Shown here in pieces: positions 28,173 to 36,967 of a stretch of 64,000 bases of DNA. The number at the start of each line of letters is the position of its first letter. Position 1 is the first letter of the stretch. The DNA lies in NCBI RefSeq assembly GCF_029338195.1, contig NZ_CP119779.1, positions 3,162,001 to 3,226,000 of the forward strand. Direction: 5' to 3'. The translations under genes were made by a program, and so were the position numbers. The DNA comes from Haloarcula litorea. GTDB taxonomy: Archaea; Halobacteriota; Halobacteria; Halobacteriales; Haloarculaceae. Under the pieces are notes generated by a model. That model did no database searches. It saw nothing but the letters and a program-made list of their open reading frames with translations, and was not told where the DNA came from.

Positions 28173-29098
28173 GCACGCCGGGCGACGACTCGACGCCGCC
28201 GGCAGATGCCGCGGCGGAGACGGATCGGGTGCCCCGGTCCGGGAACTCCTTCCTCGGGGACTTCTGGGTGAACTTCGTCCGGTGGAACATCAAGGCGGTC
28301 CGCAACCCCTTCGTGCTGGTCGTCTCCCTCGTCCAGCCGATCATCTTCCTCGTCCTGTTCACGCAGGTGTTCGGTCAGGTGGCGACCGGCGCGGTCAATC
28401 AGGGCGCTGCGAACATCTCCTACGAGACGTATCTGGTGCCCGCGATCTGTATGCAGGTGGCGCTGGCGGCCGCCACCACCTCCGGCGTCGGCCTCGTCAA
28501 CGACATCGAGAACGGGATGTTCGAGAAGGTGCTCGTGAGTCCGATGAACCGGGCCGCCGTCTTCCTCGGGAAGACCGCCGCCGAACTGGTCCGCATCGGC
28601 GCACAGATCGCCATCATCATCGGCCTCGGGACGCTGCTGGGCGCGGAGGTGGCGACCGGACTGACGGGCGCAGCGGGGATCGTCGCCGTCGGGATCCTCT
28701 TCTCGCTGTGGTTCACCGCGCTGTCGAACGCCCTCGCCGTCGTCACGAAGGACCAGGAGTCGACCATCATCGGCGCGAACCTGCTCCAGTTCCCGCTGCT
28801 GTTCGTCTCGACGGCCTTCCTCCCGCTGTCGGTCCTGCCGGAGTGGATCCAGGTCGTCGCCCGGTTCAACCCCGTGACCTACGGCGTCGACGCCGCGCGG
28901 GCCATCATGCTGGGCCGAGACGTGATGACCGTCATCGAAGTGACCGACTACGGGCTCGACTTCGGCGGCCTCCTCGGCGTCGGGGACCTGCTCAACACCG
29001 TCGTCCCGGCCGTGGCGATCCTGCTGGCCCTCGGGACCGTCTTCGGGGGCGTCGCCGTCTACCTGCTCCAGCGCGCGTCCAGCGCGGACGTGCAGTAA
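28169..29098 (+). CDS. ABC-2 type transport permease (DrrB-like)
   Basis: A 309-residue membrane component of the exporter with about six helices. Following a Thr/Pro-rich cytosolic start, the ABC-2 pattern is visible: NPFVLVVSLVQPIIFLVLF, a large extracytoplasmic/loop region, NGMFEKVLVSPMNRAAVFLGK (the family's re-entrant motif), then four helices in the second half including ANLLQFPLLFVSTAFLPL. It works with the ATPase coded just before it, GTG starting in the overlap. Substrate unknown. Confidence 0.92.
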
Positions 29099-29323
29099 CA
29101 CCGCCGACGGACCCCTTACCGTTGCTCCGACGACCGCTCGTATGACGACAGGCCGAGGAGCCGTCGGGCGCTGGTCGCCGACCTGGCCGTGCCGGCGAAA
29201 CTATGCGCTCGCACCGAGCGAGGCCGTCGGGCGGCCTTCGAGTGCCGATAGCACGGGGCGAGGCCCGTGCGAGAACCCGTAGGTCAGTTACTACTTTATC
29301 AGCTCTGCCGACGTAGTCCCCGT

Positions 29324-29752
29324 ATGGCAGCTATCACTTCACTATCCCCCATCGCTACCACGGGCGGCGAACTCGCGCGTCGGACGGCGCTCGGCGTCCT
29401 CGTCGCGGCCGTCGCGGCGCTGCTGGTCGCCGGTATCGCCGGGGCGCTCGCGCTCCCGCTCGGCGTGACCGGGGCGACGAGTCCGTTCGCCGCCGTGCCG
29501 ATCGTCGCGTCGACCGTCGTCGCCGGCACGGGTGCCGCCGTCGCCTACGCGGCCCTGGTACGGTTCACCGACCGCCCGGTGCGGAACTTCACGGTGCTGG
29601 CCGGCGTCGTCTTCGTCGGGATGCTGGTGCCCGTCGTCGCCGTCGCACCGACCCTGGGCGTCACGGCGACGGGGCAGGCGGTCCTCGTGGCCCTCCACGT
29701 GGCCGTCGCGGTCCCGCTGGTCGCGTTCGTCGTCGGGGCCGTCGGGCGCTGA
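29324..29752 (+). CDS. Four-helix membrane protein (DUF6069-like)
   Basis: A 142-residue protein consisting almost entirely of four hydrophobic helices (about residues 19-45, 52-75, 88-108, 118-140), with [12 protein letters not shown] as the only polar loop. I recall the DUF6069 family with this architecture; not searched. The open frame extends upstream but ATG 29324 follows a TATA-like CTACTTTATC by 32 bases. It stands alone between the exporter and aroA. Unknown function. Confidence 0.7.
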   Translation: MAAITSLSPIATTGGELARRTALGVLVAAVAALLVAGIAGALALPLGVTGATSPFAAVPIVASTVVAGTGAAVAYAALVRFTDRPVRNFTVLAGVVFVGMLVPVVAVAPTLGVTATGQAVLVALHVAVAVPLVAFVVGAVGR

Positions 29753-29823
29753 TCGGGCTCCGGGCTCGCGGCCAGTTCGCACAGAGCGGTAGCCTCTTGT
29801 CGCCCGGCCGCAAGGCCGGAGGT

Positions 29824-31104
29824 ATGGACGTCACCATCGGCGAATCGACGGTCTCGGGGACCGCACAGGCCCCGCCGTCGAAGAGCTACACGCACCGTGC
29901 TATCCTCGCGGCGGGCCACTCGGAGGGCGCGACCGTCCGGAACCCGCTCGTGAGCGCCGACACGCGAGCGACGATGCGGGCCGTCGAGGCCTACGGCGGC
30001 ATCGTCGACCGCAGCGACGAGAGCGCGCTCGCCGTCACGGGCTTCGACGGCCGGCCCGAGACGCCGGACGACGTGATCGACTGCGCCAACAGCGGGACGA
30101 CGACGCGACTGGTGACCGCGACCGCCGCGCTGGGCGAGGGACTGACGGTCCTGACCGGCGACGACTCCCTTCGCTCGCGGCCCCAGGGGCCGCTGCTGGA
30201 CGCCATCGAGCAACTGGGCGGCCGCGCCGAGAGCACGCGGGCCAACGGTCAGGCCCCGCTGGTCGTCGGCGGCGACGTCGGTGGGGGGCACGTCGCCATC
30301 CCCGGCGACGTCTCCTCGCAGTACGTCACCGCGTTGCTGATGGCCGGCGCGGTCACCGACGCGGGGATCGACGTCGAACTGACGACCGGGCTGAAGTCCT
30401 CGCCGTACGTCGACATCACGCTCGAAGTGCTCGACGCCTTCGGGGTCGACGCCGAACAGACGGACGACGGTTACAGCGTCGCGGGCGGCCAGACCTACGA
30501 CGCCGGCGACGCGTACGACGTGCCCGGCGACTTCTCCTCGATGAGCTACCTGCTCGCCGCGGGCGCGCTGGCCACCGAGGACGAACTGACCGTGACCTCG
30601 GCGTTCCCCAGCGCACAGGGCGACGCCGCCATCGTCGAGACCCTGGAGCGGATGGGGGCCGGCCTCGACTGGGACCGCGAGGCGGGCGAGATCACGGTCC
30701 GGCGCTCCGACCTCTCGGGCGTCGAGGTCGGCGTCGAGGACACGCCGGACCTCCTGCCGACCATCGCGACGCTGGGCGCGGCCGCCGACGGCGTCACCCG
30801 TATCACCGACGCCGAGCACGTCCGCTACAAGGAGACCGACCGGGTGAGCGCGATGGCCGAGGAACTCACGAAGCTCGGTGCCGAGGTCGAGGAGCGAGAG
30901 GACGAACTCGTCGTCTACGGCGAGGAGAGCGAGCTGCGGGGCGCGACGGTCGACGGCCGCGCCGACCACCGGATCGTGATGTCGCTGGCCGTCGCCGGGC
31001 TCGTCGCCGACGGCGAGACCACCGTCACGGGGGCCGAGCACGTCGACGTGTCGTTCCCGGACTTCTTCGACGTACTCGAGGGACTGGGCGTTCGGCTGCG
31101 CTGA
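29824..31104 (+). CDS. aroA: 3-phosphoshikimate 1-carboxyvinyltransferase (EPSP synthase)
   Basis: The 426-residue enzyme that adds phosphoenolpyruvate to shikimate 3-phosphate on the way to chorismate. Family motifs are all present: [16 protein letters not shown] (N-terminal Lys/Arg block), [63 protein letters not shown] and the late [15 protein letters not shown] 29824 opens [10 protein letters not shown]; an upstream in-frame start would add nine residues. aroC follows 84 bases later, so they probably form one unit for the end of the shikimate pathway. Confidence 0.96.
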   Translation: MDVTIGESTVSGTAQAPPSKSYTHRAILAAGHSEGATVRNPLVSADTRATMRAVEAYGGIVDRSDESALAVTGFDGRPETPDDVIDCANSGTTTRLVTATAALGEGLTVLTGDDSLRSRPQGPLLDAIEQLGGRAESTRANGQAPLVVGGDVGGGHVAIPGDVSSQYVTALLMAGAVTDAGIDVELTTGLKSSPYVDITLEVLDAFGVDAEQTDDGYSVAGGQTYDAGDAYDVPGDFSSMSYLLAAGALATEDELTVTSAFPSAQGDAAIVETLERMGAGLDWDREAGEITVRRSDLSGVEVGVEDTPDLLPTIATLGAAADGVTRITDAEHVRYKETDRVSAMAEELTKLGAEVEEREDELVVYGEESELRGATVDGRADHRIVMSLAVAGLVADGETTVTGAEHVDVSFPDFFDVLEGLGVRLR

Positions 31105-31188
31105 GGGGCGTCTCGCTGTCGGCCGCCCCGGCTGCCCGCCCCCGAACATCTACAAGGTTCAAATGCCCCCATCCCCGACACGCAGGTA

Positions 31189-32388
31189 ATGAACGGCAAC
31201 GAGTTCGGTCGTCTCTTCCGGATGACGACCTACGGCGAGTCCCACGGGGAGGCGATGGGGTGTACGGTCTCGGGCGTGCCCGCCGGCGTCGAGCTCTCCG
31301 AGGCGGAGATCCAGCAGGACCTCGACCGGCGCAAGCCCGGCCAGTCGATGATAACCACCTCGCGCGGCGAACCCGACAAGGTGGCGCTCAAGTCCGGTGT
31401 CCAGGACGGCTACACCACGGGGACGCCCATCGGGATGGTCATCCAGAACAAGGACGCCCGCTCCGGGAAGTACGAACCCTTCATCACGGCCCCCCGACCC
31501 AGCCACGGCGACTACACCTACTCGGCGAAGTTCGGGACCCGGAACTGGGGCGGCGGCGGTCGCTCGTCGGCCCGGGAGACGGTGAACTGGGTCGCCGCCG
31601 GCGGCGTCGCCAAGCAGGTGCTGGCCCAGTCGGACTACGACGTCCGGATCAAGGCCCACGTCTGCCAGATCGGGGACGTCGAGGCCGGCCCGGTCACCTT
31701 CGAAGATATGCTCGAACACAGCGAGGAGAACGAGGTCCGCTGTGCCGACCCCGAGGCCGCCGAGGAGATGCGCGAACTGGCCGACCGGTACCAGACCGAG
31801 GGCGACTCCATCGGCGGGGCCATCTACTTCGAGTGTCGCGGCGTCCCGCCGGGACTGGGCGCACCGCGGTTCGACAGCTTCCCCTCGCGACTCGGGCAGG
31901 CGATGTACTCCATCCCCGCGGTCAACGACTTCGAGTACGGTATCGGCCGCGATGCCCGGACGACCGCGGGCAGCGAGTACAACGAAGACTGGGAGTTCGA
32001 CGACGACGGGAACCCGGTGCCGGAGGGCAACGACCACGGCGGCATCCAGGGCGGGATCACGACTGGCCAGCCGATCTACGGCGAGGTGACCTGGCACCCG
32101 CCGGTCTCGATCCCGAAGACCCAGACCACCGTCGACTGGGAGACCGGCGAGGAGAAGGAGATCACCGTCACCGGCCGCCACGACCCCGTGTTGCCGCCGC
32201 GGGCGGTCCCCGTCGTCGAGGCGATGCTGTACTGCACGGTGCTGGACTTCATGCTGCTCGGCGGCCGCATCAACCCCGACCGCCTCGACGACCGGCCCGG
32301 CGAGTACGACACCGACTACCACCCGTCGAGTCCGCAGAACGACCCCGAGGACGCGCCGACCCAGGCCAAGAGCGTCGACGAGGACTAG
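31189..32388 (+). CDS. aroC: Chorismate synthase
   Basis: The 399-residue FMN-dependent enzyme that forms chorismate from EPSP. Motifs include TTYGESHGEAMGCTVSG, RRKPGQ-equivalent DLDRRKPGQSMITT, GGRSSARETVNW (phosphate/FMN-binding) and the C-terminal RHDPVLPPRAVPVVEAM. A haloarchaeal acidic insertion region (YNEDWEFDDDGNPVPEGNDHGG around 265-285) is present. The family's usual length is 360-400. It is followed with a one-base gap by the Fe-S UDG-like gene. Confidence 0.96.
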   Translation: MNGNEFGRLFRMTTYGESHGEAMGCTVSGVPAGVELSEAEIQQDLDRRKPGQSMITTSRGEPDKVALKSGVQDGYTTGTPIGMVIQNKDARSGKYEPFITAPRPSHGDYTYSAKFGTRNWGGGGRSSARETVNWVAAGGVAKQVLAQSDYDVRIKAHVCQIGDVEAGPVTFEDMLEHSEENEVRCADPEAAEEMRELADRYQTEGDSIGGAIYFECRGVPPGLGAPRFDSFPSRLGQAMYSIPAVNDFEYGIGRDARTTAGSEYNEDWEFDDDGNPVPEGNDHGGIQGGITTGQPIYGEVTWHPPVSIPKTQTTVDWETGEEKEITVTGRHDPVLPPRAVPVVEAMLYCTVLDFMLLGGRINPDRLDDRPGEYDTDYHPSSPQNDPEDAPTQAKSVDED

Positions 32389-32389
32389 A

Positions 32390-33016
32390 ATGGACGCCGA
32401 ACAGGAGTCCCAGGCGAACCCCTACGGGATGGACGAGGAGTGCCGGAACTGTCCCGAGCTGTGTGAGACCCGCGAGAACGTCGTCCACGGCTACGGCGAC
32501 GTCGGAGCCGACTTCGTCGTCATCGGGGACTCGCCGAGCCGAGGAGCCGACGCGTCCGGCGTCCCGTTCACCGGCGAGGACGAGCGAGGACTGCTCGACG
32601 TCCTCGCCGCCGTCGACCTCTGTGAAGACCCCGACGCCGCCGAGCCCGAGCTGGCACAGACGTTCCTGACCTACATCACGCGCTGTCGCCACCCCGAGCG
32701 CCCGGCAACCGACGAGGAGGTCCGGACCTGCGAGCCGTACCTCAACAGCGAGGTCCGGATGATCAACCCAGAGCTGCTGTTGCCGGTCGGCCAGCGGCCC
32801 CTCGAAGAGCTGGCCTTCGAGTACACCACGCTGAGCCGCGACGAGCTGGACATCGGGGAGCGCCACGCGACGACGATCCGGGGCCGTGGCTTCGAGATCC
32901 TCCCGATGATCCCGCCCGCCGAACAGACCGACGCGGAGCGGACGGCCTTCCTCGAACACTTCAGCGACGTGCTGGGCCAGGACTACCGACAGACGAAGGG
33001 CCGGCGCGGCCGATAG
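32390..33016 (+). CDS. Uracil-DNA glycosylase-superfamily protein with Fe-S cluster cysteines
   Basis: A 208-residue UDG-superfamily protein. The cluster cysteines can be placed: Cys18 and Cys21 (EECRNCPELC, with Cys25), then Cys in ITRCRHPE and in VRTCEPYL, as in family 4/5 UDGs. The active-site loop reads VIGDSPSRGADASGVPFTGED, lacking the canonical GEAPG start but keeping the order of Gly and acidic residues. Motif 3 is LLPVGQRP. If catalytic it would remove uracil from DNA; the altered first motif makes substrate specificity uncertain. It directly follows aroC on the same strand. Confidence 0.8.
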   Translation: MDAEQESQANPYGMDEECRNCPELCETRENVVHGYGDVGADFVVIGDSPSRGADASGVPFTGEDERGLLDVLAAVDLCEDPDAAEPELAQTFLTYITRCRHPERPATDEEVRTCEPYLNSEVRMINPELLLPVGQRPLEELAFEYTTLSRDELDIGERHATTIRGRGFEILPMIPPAEQTDAERTAFLEHFSDVLGQDYRQTKGRRGR

Positions 33017-33037
33017 CGCCGGCAGCCAGCCGACCGG

Positions 33038-33583
33038 TCACGACTCGCCGAGAGCGTCCGGCTCCGGCGGGTCCTCGTACCGCGCGGCCGCCTGCAGCCG
33101 GTTCCGGGCGTCGTGCTGGAACTCCGCCGCGCGGGTCTCGTCACCACGTTCGCGAGCCCACGACGCGCCGCTGAGCCACTGCGCGGCCTGCCAGAGACAG
33201 GTCGCCTTCTTCCGGGCCGTGTCGCAGTGCATCCCGACCGCCCGGCTCTCGGCCCGGCGAACGGCCGTCGTAAAGTGGTCGACGGCCTCCTCGAAGTCGC
33301 CGGCGGCGTCGTCGAAGTCGCCGCGTGCGAGCGGCTGGTCCCCGTCCTCGTACGCGGCGAGTGCCACACTCAGTCGGCGGCGTCCCTCGCGGTACTTCGC
33401 GCGGCCGACGGTGTACTCCCGCCGCGCGCCGGCGTCCCCCGTGAGCGTCGCTCTGACGCCACAATCGGGGCAGACGACGACGGGCTGCTCGTCGCCGACG
33501 ACCCGGTACTCGACCCCGCACCCCCCGCACTCGTAGGTCGTCGTCCGCTCCCCCCTCCCCTCAGTGCGGTCACGAGTTTGCAT
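33038..33583 (-). CDS. Zinc-ribbon plus TPR-like helical protein
   Basis: A 181-residue protein. An N-terminal zinc ribbon (YECGGCGVEYRVV, then VVVCPDCGVRATL; four Cys) precedes a helical region (about 60-170) with repeated patterns such as ARGDFDDAAGDFEEAVDHFTTAV, suggesting two or three TPR/MIT-like hairpins. Such combinations act as adaptor proteins in other archaea; the partner is unknown. The TATA box ATTTATACC (33613-33620, minus strand) lies about 30 bases before ATG 33583, so it looks leaderless. It diverges from the next gene. Confidence 0.75.
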   Translation of the reverse strand: MQTRDRTEGRGERTTTYECGGCGVEYRVVGDEQPVVVCPDCGVRATLTGDAGARREYTVGRAKYREGRRRLSVALAAYEDGDQPLARGDFDDAAGDFEEAVDHFTTAVRRAESRAVGMHCDTARKKATCLWQAAQWLSGASWARERGDETRAAEFQHDARNRLQAAARYEDPPEPDALGES

Positions 33584-33684
33584 CTGAGTGGTTAGTAGTT
33601 TGACTCTTTCTGGTATAAATCTAGGCCTCGCCGTCGCGACGCGAGAACGGAAACGACTAACCGCAGACCCTCGGAGAGGGCGAT

Positions 33685-34425
33685 ATGACAACCGTCGCAG
33701 TGCTCGCGGACCCGCCGGTCGAGGGGGCCGTGGCGTCCGGCCTCCGCGGGGACGTACTGGACGAGGCAGAGGCGACCGCGCTCTACACGGCGATGCTGTG
33801 CGACGTGTGTCGCGCCGTCGAGGCCAGCGGCGCGGACCTGCTCGTGAACTACCGGCCCCCCGAGCAGGTCCCCGACGGCGTCGACCCCGAGACCGCCCTC
33901 CGGGAGCCGCTGTCGGAGGCGCTGCACGACCCCGACGACGCCCGCTACGAGGTGCAGGTCGGCTCCACGCACGCCGCCCGCGTCGGCAACACCGTCACCC
34001 ACCTGCTGGAACGCGAGGGGGTCCAGACCGCCGCCGCGGTCACGCCCGCGTCGGGCCTGCTCGCCCGCCAGCAGATCGACAGCGCCGCGATGAAGCTCCG
34101 CTCCAGCGAGGTCGTGCTCGGCCCCGCCGGCGACGGGCGGGTGTACTACGCCGGCTTCGCCGAGCCGATCCACTTCGAAGACGCCTACGCGCCGCCGACC
34201 GTCGAGACGCTCACCGAGCGGGCGACCGACGCCGACCTGGCCGTCGACTTCCTCCCGTCGGTCCCGGTCGTCGAGACCACGGCCGACCTCCGGACGGTCG
34301 TCCCGCTGCTCCGCGCCCGCCACCGCGCGGACCGCGTCGTTCCGCCGCGGACCACCACGCTCGTCGAGGAACTCGGGCTGCGCGTCCGGGGGACCGACGA
34401 CGGACTCGAACTCCTCCGGGAGTAA
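33685..34425 (+). CDS. Probable nucleotidyl/glycosyl transferase-fold protein (DUF2064/CofC-like)
   Basis: A 246-residue protein with a Rossmann-like start (VAVLADPPVEGAVAS) and repeated alpha/beta layout. It has GSTHAARVGNTVTHLL, LRSSEVVLGPAGDGRVYYAGF (like the DGGYY of DUF2064/GT2-like proteins), and a late TADLRTVVPLLRARHRADRV. The family includes glycosyltransferases and CofC-like guanylyltransferases, but no motif decides between them. It starts at ATG 33685, 100 bases divergent from the zinc-ribbon protein. Tentative. Confidence 0.55.
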   Translation: MTTVAVLADPPVEGAVASGLRGDVLDEAEATALYTAMLCDVCRAVEASGADLLVNYRPPEQVPDGVDPETALREPLSEALHDPDDARYEVQVGSTHAARVGNTVTHLLEREGVQTAAAVTPASGLLARQQIDSAAMKLRSSEVVLGPAGDGRVYYAGFAEPIHFEDAYAPPTVETLTERATDADLAVDFLPSVPVVETTADLRTVVPLLRARHRADRVVPPRTTTLVEELGLRVRGTDDGLELLRE

Positions 34426-34465
34426 TCGACAGTCCTTAGAGGAGCCGTCCGCTATCGCAGTCCGA

Positions 34466-34549
34466 GGTGGGGTGGCAGAGCGGCCTATTGCGCCTGCCTT
34501 GAGAGCAGGTATCCGAGAGGATTCCTGGGTTCAAATCCCAGCCCCACCG
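34466..34549 (+). tRNA. tRNA-Ser (anticodon TGA)
   Basis: A class II tRNA with a long variable arm. The acceptor 5' strand GGTGGGG (34466-34472) pairs with CCCCACC (34542-34548); discriminator G. The anticodon stem CCTGC/GCAGG frames loop CTTGAGA, giving anticodon TGA (Ser, UCA codons). The variable arm TATCCGAGAGGATTC folds on itself. The T arm is CTGGG-TTCAAAT-CCCAG. No intron. CCA is not encoded. Its 3' end is copied again at 34661-34678. Confidence 0.95.
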
Positions 34550-34660
34550 CTCCTCTGCGAACGACAGTGAGCAGGAACGGTGTGACTGAATCTGAACCCC
34601 TGGAAGTCGCAGCCCGCGCAGGGAGCGGGAGCGACCGAGCGGAGCCGTCTTCCTCTGGTC

Positions 34661-34678
34661 CAAATCCCAGCCCCACCG
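34661..34678 (+). repeat. Second copy of the tRNA-Ser 3' end (att-like)
   Basis: CAAATCCCAGCCCCACCG is identical to 34532-34549, the end of tRNA-Ser, with a weaker match (TTCCTCTGGTC against TTCCTGGGTT) just upstream. The copies are 129 bases apart. tRNA 3' ends duplicated like this are the usual footprint of site-specific integration, but no integrase is seen between or beside them; the stretch 34550-34660 contains no gene that I recognise. Confidence 0.7.
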
Positions 34679-34774
34679 TACCTCGCTCCGAGCACGGCGG
34701 CACCGACGGAGCGCCGCCGATCGACCAGCGGTTACCGGGCGGTTTTAAGCCGCTGGGTGGGGCAGATTCACCCG

Positions 34775-36175
34775 ATGCTGCGAGTGAAACGGTCCTCGAA
34801 CGAGACACTGCGACGCGTCGCGACGGTCGCGATAGCCCTCCTCCTGATAGCGACGGCGGTCCCGGTAGCCGCAGCCCAGCCGAGTATCTACCTCGCGAAC
34901 GCGAGGGTCAGCGACACGACGGTCGCCGTCGGTCAGACCGTCACCGTCACCGGCGTCGCGGAGAACCTCGGCAACGACTCCGGGGGGTACACGATGACGT
35001 TCAAACGAAACGGGTCCAGGTTCGCCTCGAAGCGGGTCGTCGTCGAGGCGGGTGAGCGGACCGTCGTGACCCGAAACGTGAGCTTCGACACCGTTGGAAC
35101 GTACAGGATCAACGTGAACGACCGGACGGCCGGCGTCGTGCGAGTGGACCGCGTGACGGCGACCGAGCTGAACGACACCGGCGACAGACAGGAGGTCGAA
35201 GTCCGGGCCGGGGACGCCCCGGTCGGGGAGCCGTACCGGCTCGCGTTCCCGACCGCGAACCAGACGATCGCCGTCGAGAACTGGACCCTGGTGGCACAAC
35301 GGGACCAGTTCGTTCAGCGGGTGGTCACGTACGACAGTGCGGCGGCCGCCGACGTCGACGTGCCGTCTGATTCCGCGACGGTTCTCGGGGTGGTGACCAC
35401 CGGGTCGACCGAGGGGGTCGACGCGGTGACGATGCAGATCGCGATCGACCGCGGCCGGTTGCGAGACGGGGGACTGACCGCCGAGACGGTCGGCATCTAT
35501 CACCGGAACGGCTCGACCTGGGAACAGTTGAACACGAGCGTCGTGACCGAGCGGGCCGAGTCCGTCGTCATCGAGGCGCGGGCGGACACGTTCTCGACGT
35601 TCGCCGTGGGTCGCTTCGAGCCGCGGTTCGAGATCACGAACGCGACGTTCAACTCGGAGAACTCGGCGGCCGGCCAGCGGATCCTCCTCGACGGGACGAT
35701 CGCGAACGACGGGGCCATCGCCGGGCAGTACGAGGCGGACATGATCGTCAACGGCGAGACGGTCAACACGACGACAGTGACGGTCCCGGCCAACGAGTCG
35801 AGGTCGGTCAGTCTCTGGTACGACGTGACCGAATCCGACAGATACCGTGTCCGACTCAACGACCGAGACGTCGGGACGCTCATCATCAGCGAGAGTCAGG
35901 TCCGGAACGGGAGCGACGATGGGGCCGCGACGGCGACGGAGCGGACGACGGCCCCGTCGACGGCGACCACGGCCGGGCCGCCGGACGACACCGGCGACCT
36001 CCCGGGGGGGATCCCCTCGACGGTCCTCGGGATCGACACGCTGTATCTCGCCGGCGGCGTCGGGGCGGCACTGGTCGTCTTCCTCCTCGTCGTGGTGCTG
36101 TTGCGGCGGGGCGGCGGCGGTCCCGGTGGCAGCTCGGGCGACGGCGGCGGGACCGGCGGGTTCGAGCGCCTCTGA
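34775..36175 (+). CDS. Secreted, membrane-anchored CARDB-like beta protein
   Basis: A 466-residue exported protein. A signal helix (about residues 8-30, VATVAIALLLIATAVPVAAA) is followed by two CARDB-type beta domains (about 31-110, IYLANARVSDTTVAVGQTVTVTG; and 280-380, FEITNATFNSENSAAGQ), a middle domain with a PGF-pre-PGF-like end (IYHRNGSTWEQLN to TFSTFAVGRFEP), a Thr/Ser-rich spacer, one C-terminal membrane helix (about 420-445) and a Gly-rich tail. Unlike the large surface protein it lacks the PGF motif, so it is held by the helix. The TATA box TTTTAAG (34743-34749) fits start ATG 34775 rather than the earlier GTG. Confidence 0.8.
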   Translation: MLRVKRSSNETLRRVATVAIALLLIATAVPVAAAQPSIYLANARVSDTTVAVGQTVTVTGVAENLGNDSGGYTMTFKRNGSRFASKRVVVEAGERTVVTRNVSFDTVGTYRINVNDRTAGVVRVDRVTATELNDTGDRQEVEVRAGDAPVGEPYRLAFPTANQTIAVENWTLVAQRDQFVQRVVTYDSAAAADVDVPSDSATVLGVVTTGSTEGVDAVTMQIAIDRGRLRDGGLTAETVGIYHRNGSTWEQLNTSVVTERAESVVIEARADTFSTFAVGRFEPRFEITNATFNSENSAAGQRILLDGTIANDGAIAGQYEADMIVNGETVNTTTVTVPANESRSVSLWYDVTESDRYRVRLNDRDVGTLIISESQVRNGSDDGAATATERTTAPSTATTAGPPDDTGDLPGGIPSTVLGIDTLYLAGGVGAALVVFLLVVVLLRRGGGGPGGSSGDGGGTGGFERL

Positions 36176-36223
36176 CCGGCGCGGAGAGCAATTCTTTTCC
36201 CGGTGCTGGTCTCACGGTCGGGT

Positions 36224-36523
36224 ATGGACTGGCCGCACGACCCAGACGGTGAGGAAGGGAGCGAGGGCCGGCGGAAGTACGGACACGCCGTCCTCGCGAA
36301 GAAGGTCGACGAGGACGAGGACTTCCCGCTGACCGCCGAGGAGTACGTCGAGCAGTACGGCGACCACCCGATCCGGATCGACTACGAGACGGTCGTCAGC
36401 GTCGAGGAGATCTTCGAGCACGTCGACGAGGCGGAGTTCGCCGACTTCCCCGAGTTCCACAAGGCCCTCGGGCGGGCGCTGCGCGAGGCCGACCTCTGGC
36501 CGTACCGCCTCGAACACGCGTAG
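36224..36523 (+). CDS. Haloarchaeal conserved protein (DUF5785-like)
   Basis: A 99-residue acidic protein with the start MDWPHDPDGEEGSEG and the block FPLTAEEYVEQYGDHPIRIDYETVV, which I recall from the haloarchaeal DUF5785 family. It is helical with one charged core. It stands alone; the next gene is a winged-helix protein. Function unknown. ATG 36224 begins this conserved stretch (upstream codons read through promoter sequence). Confidence 0.8.
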   Translation: MDWPHDPDGEEGSEGRRKYGHAVLAKKVDEDEDFPLTAEEYVEQYGDHPIRIDYETVVSVEEIFEHVDEAEFADFPEFHKALGRALREADLWPYRLEHA

Positions 36524-36589
36524 CTCCGCACGCGGCGTGTGGTGTGGGGACGCGACACATACTTGTAGGGGGCTGTTGTACGTGCGCGT

Positions 36590-36919
36590 ATGGCCACGCG
36601 AGGCTCGAACGACACGACGGGGGGACTACCGGACGCGGTCGTCAGCGACCTGCTGGACGCGGACGAGCGTCGGATCGCACTGTCGATCCTCGCCGACCGG
36701 GGTGCGATGGTCGTCGACGACCTCGCCGCGGCCGTGGTGGCCGCCCGCGACGACTGCGCCGAGTCCGAGGTCTCGACGGCGGACCGCGAGGCGATGCGCG
36801 AGGAACTGTACACCGAACACGTCCCGAAGCTGACCGCGACCGGCGTCGTCACGTACGACTCGATGACCGGGACCGTCGAGCTACAGCGCCAGGGCATCGT
36901 CGGACGCGGACGGGCCTGA
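36590..36919 (+). CDS. Winged-helix (DUF7344-type) putative transcription regulator
   Basis: A 109-residue winged-helix protein of the type common in haloarchaea: RRIALSILADRGAMVVDDLAAAVVAA then a linker rich in Asp/Glu and EHVPKLTATGVVTYDSMTGTVEL for the wing. A homologous small protein is encoded at 60862-61176, so the window carries two. DNA-binding and its target are unknown. ATG 36590 is preceded by ACTTGTAGGGG, possibly a promoter remnant. Confidence 0.8.
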   Translation: MATRGSNDTTGGLPDAVVSDLLDADERRIALSILADRGAMVVDDLAAAVVAARDDCAESEVSTADREAMREELYTEHVPKLTATGVVTYDSMTGTVELQRQGIVGRGRA

Positions 36920-36967
36920 TCGGATTCCGACAGACCGATAGCCCCGGCAGCACAACGTCGGGCAACA

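Noticed and set aside
29142-29282. 46-residue plus-strand ORF (MTTGRGAVGRWSPTW start) in the gap before the four-helix gene
   Set aside because: Arg/Trp/Pro-rich composition, no promoter and no coupling to neighbours; probably chance.
34550-34660. Integrated mobile element between the tRNA-Ser copies
   Set aside because: The interval is about 110 bases with no ORF; at most a scar.
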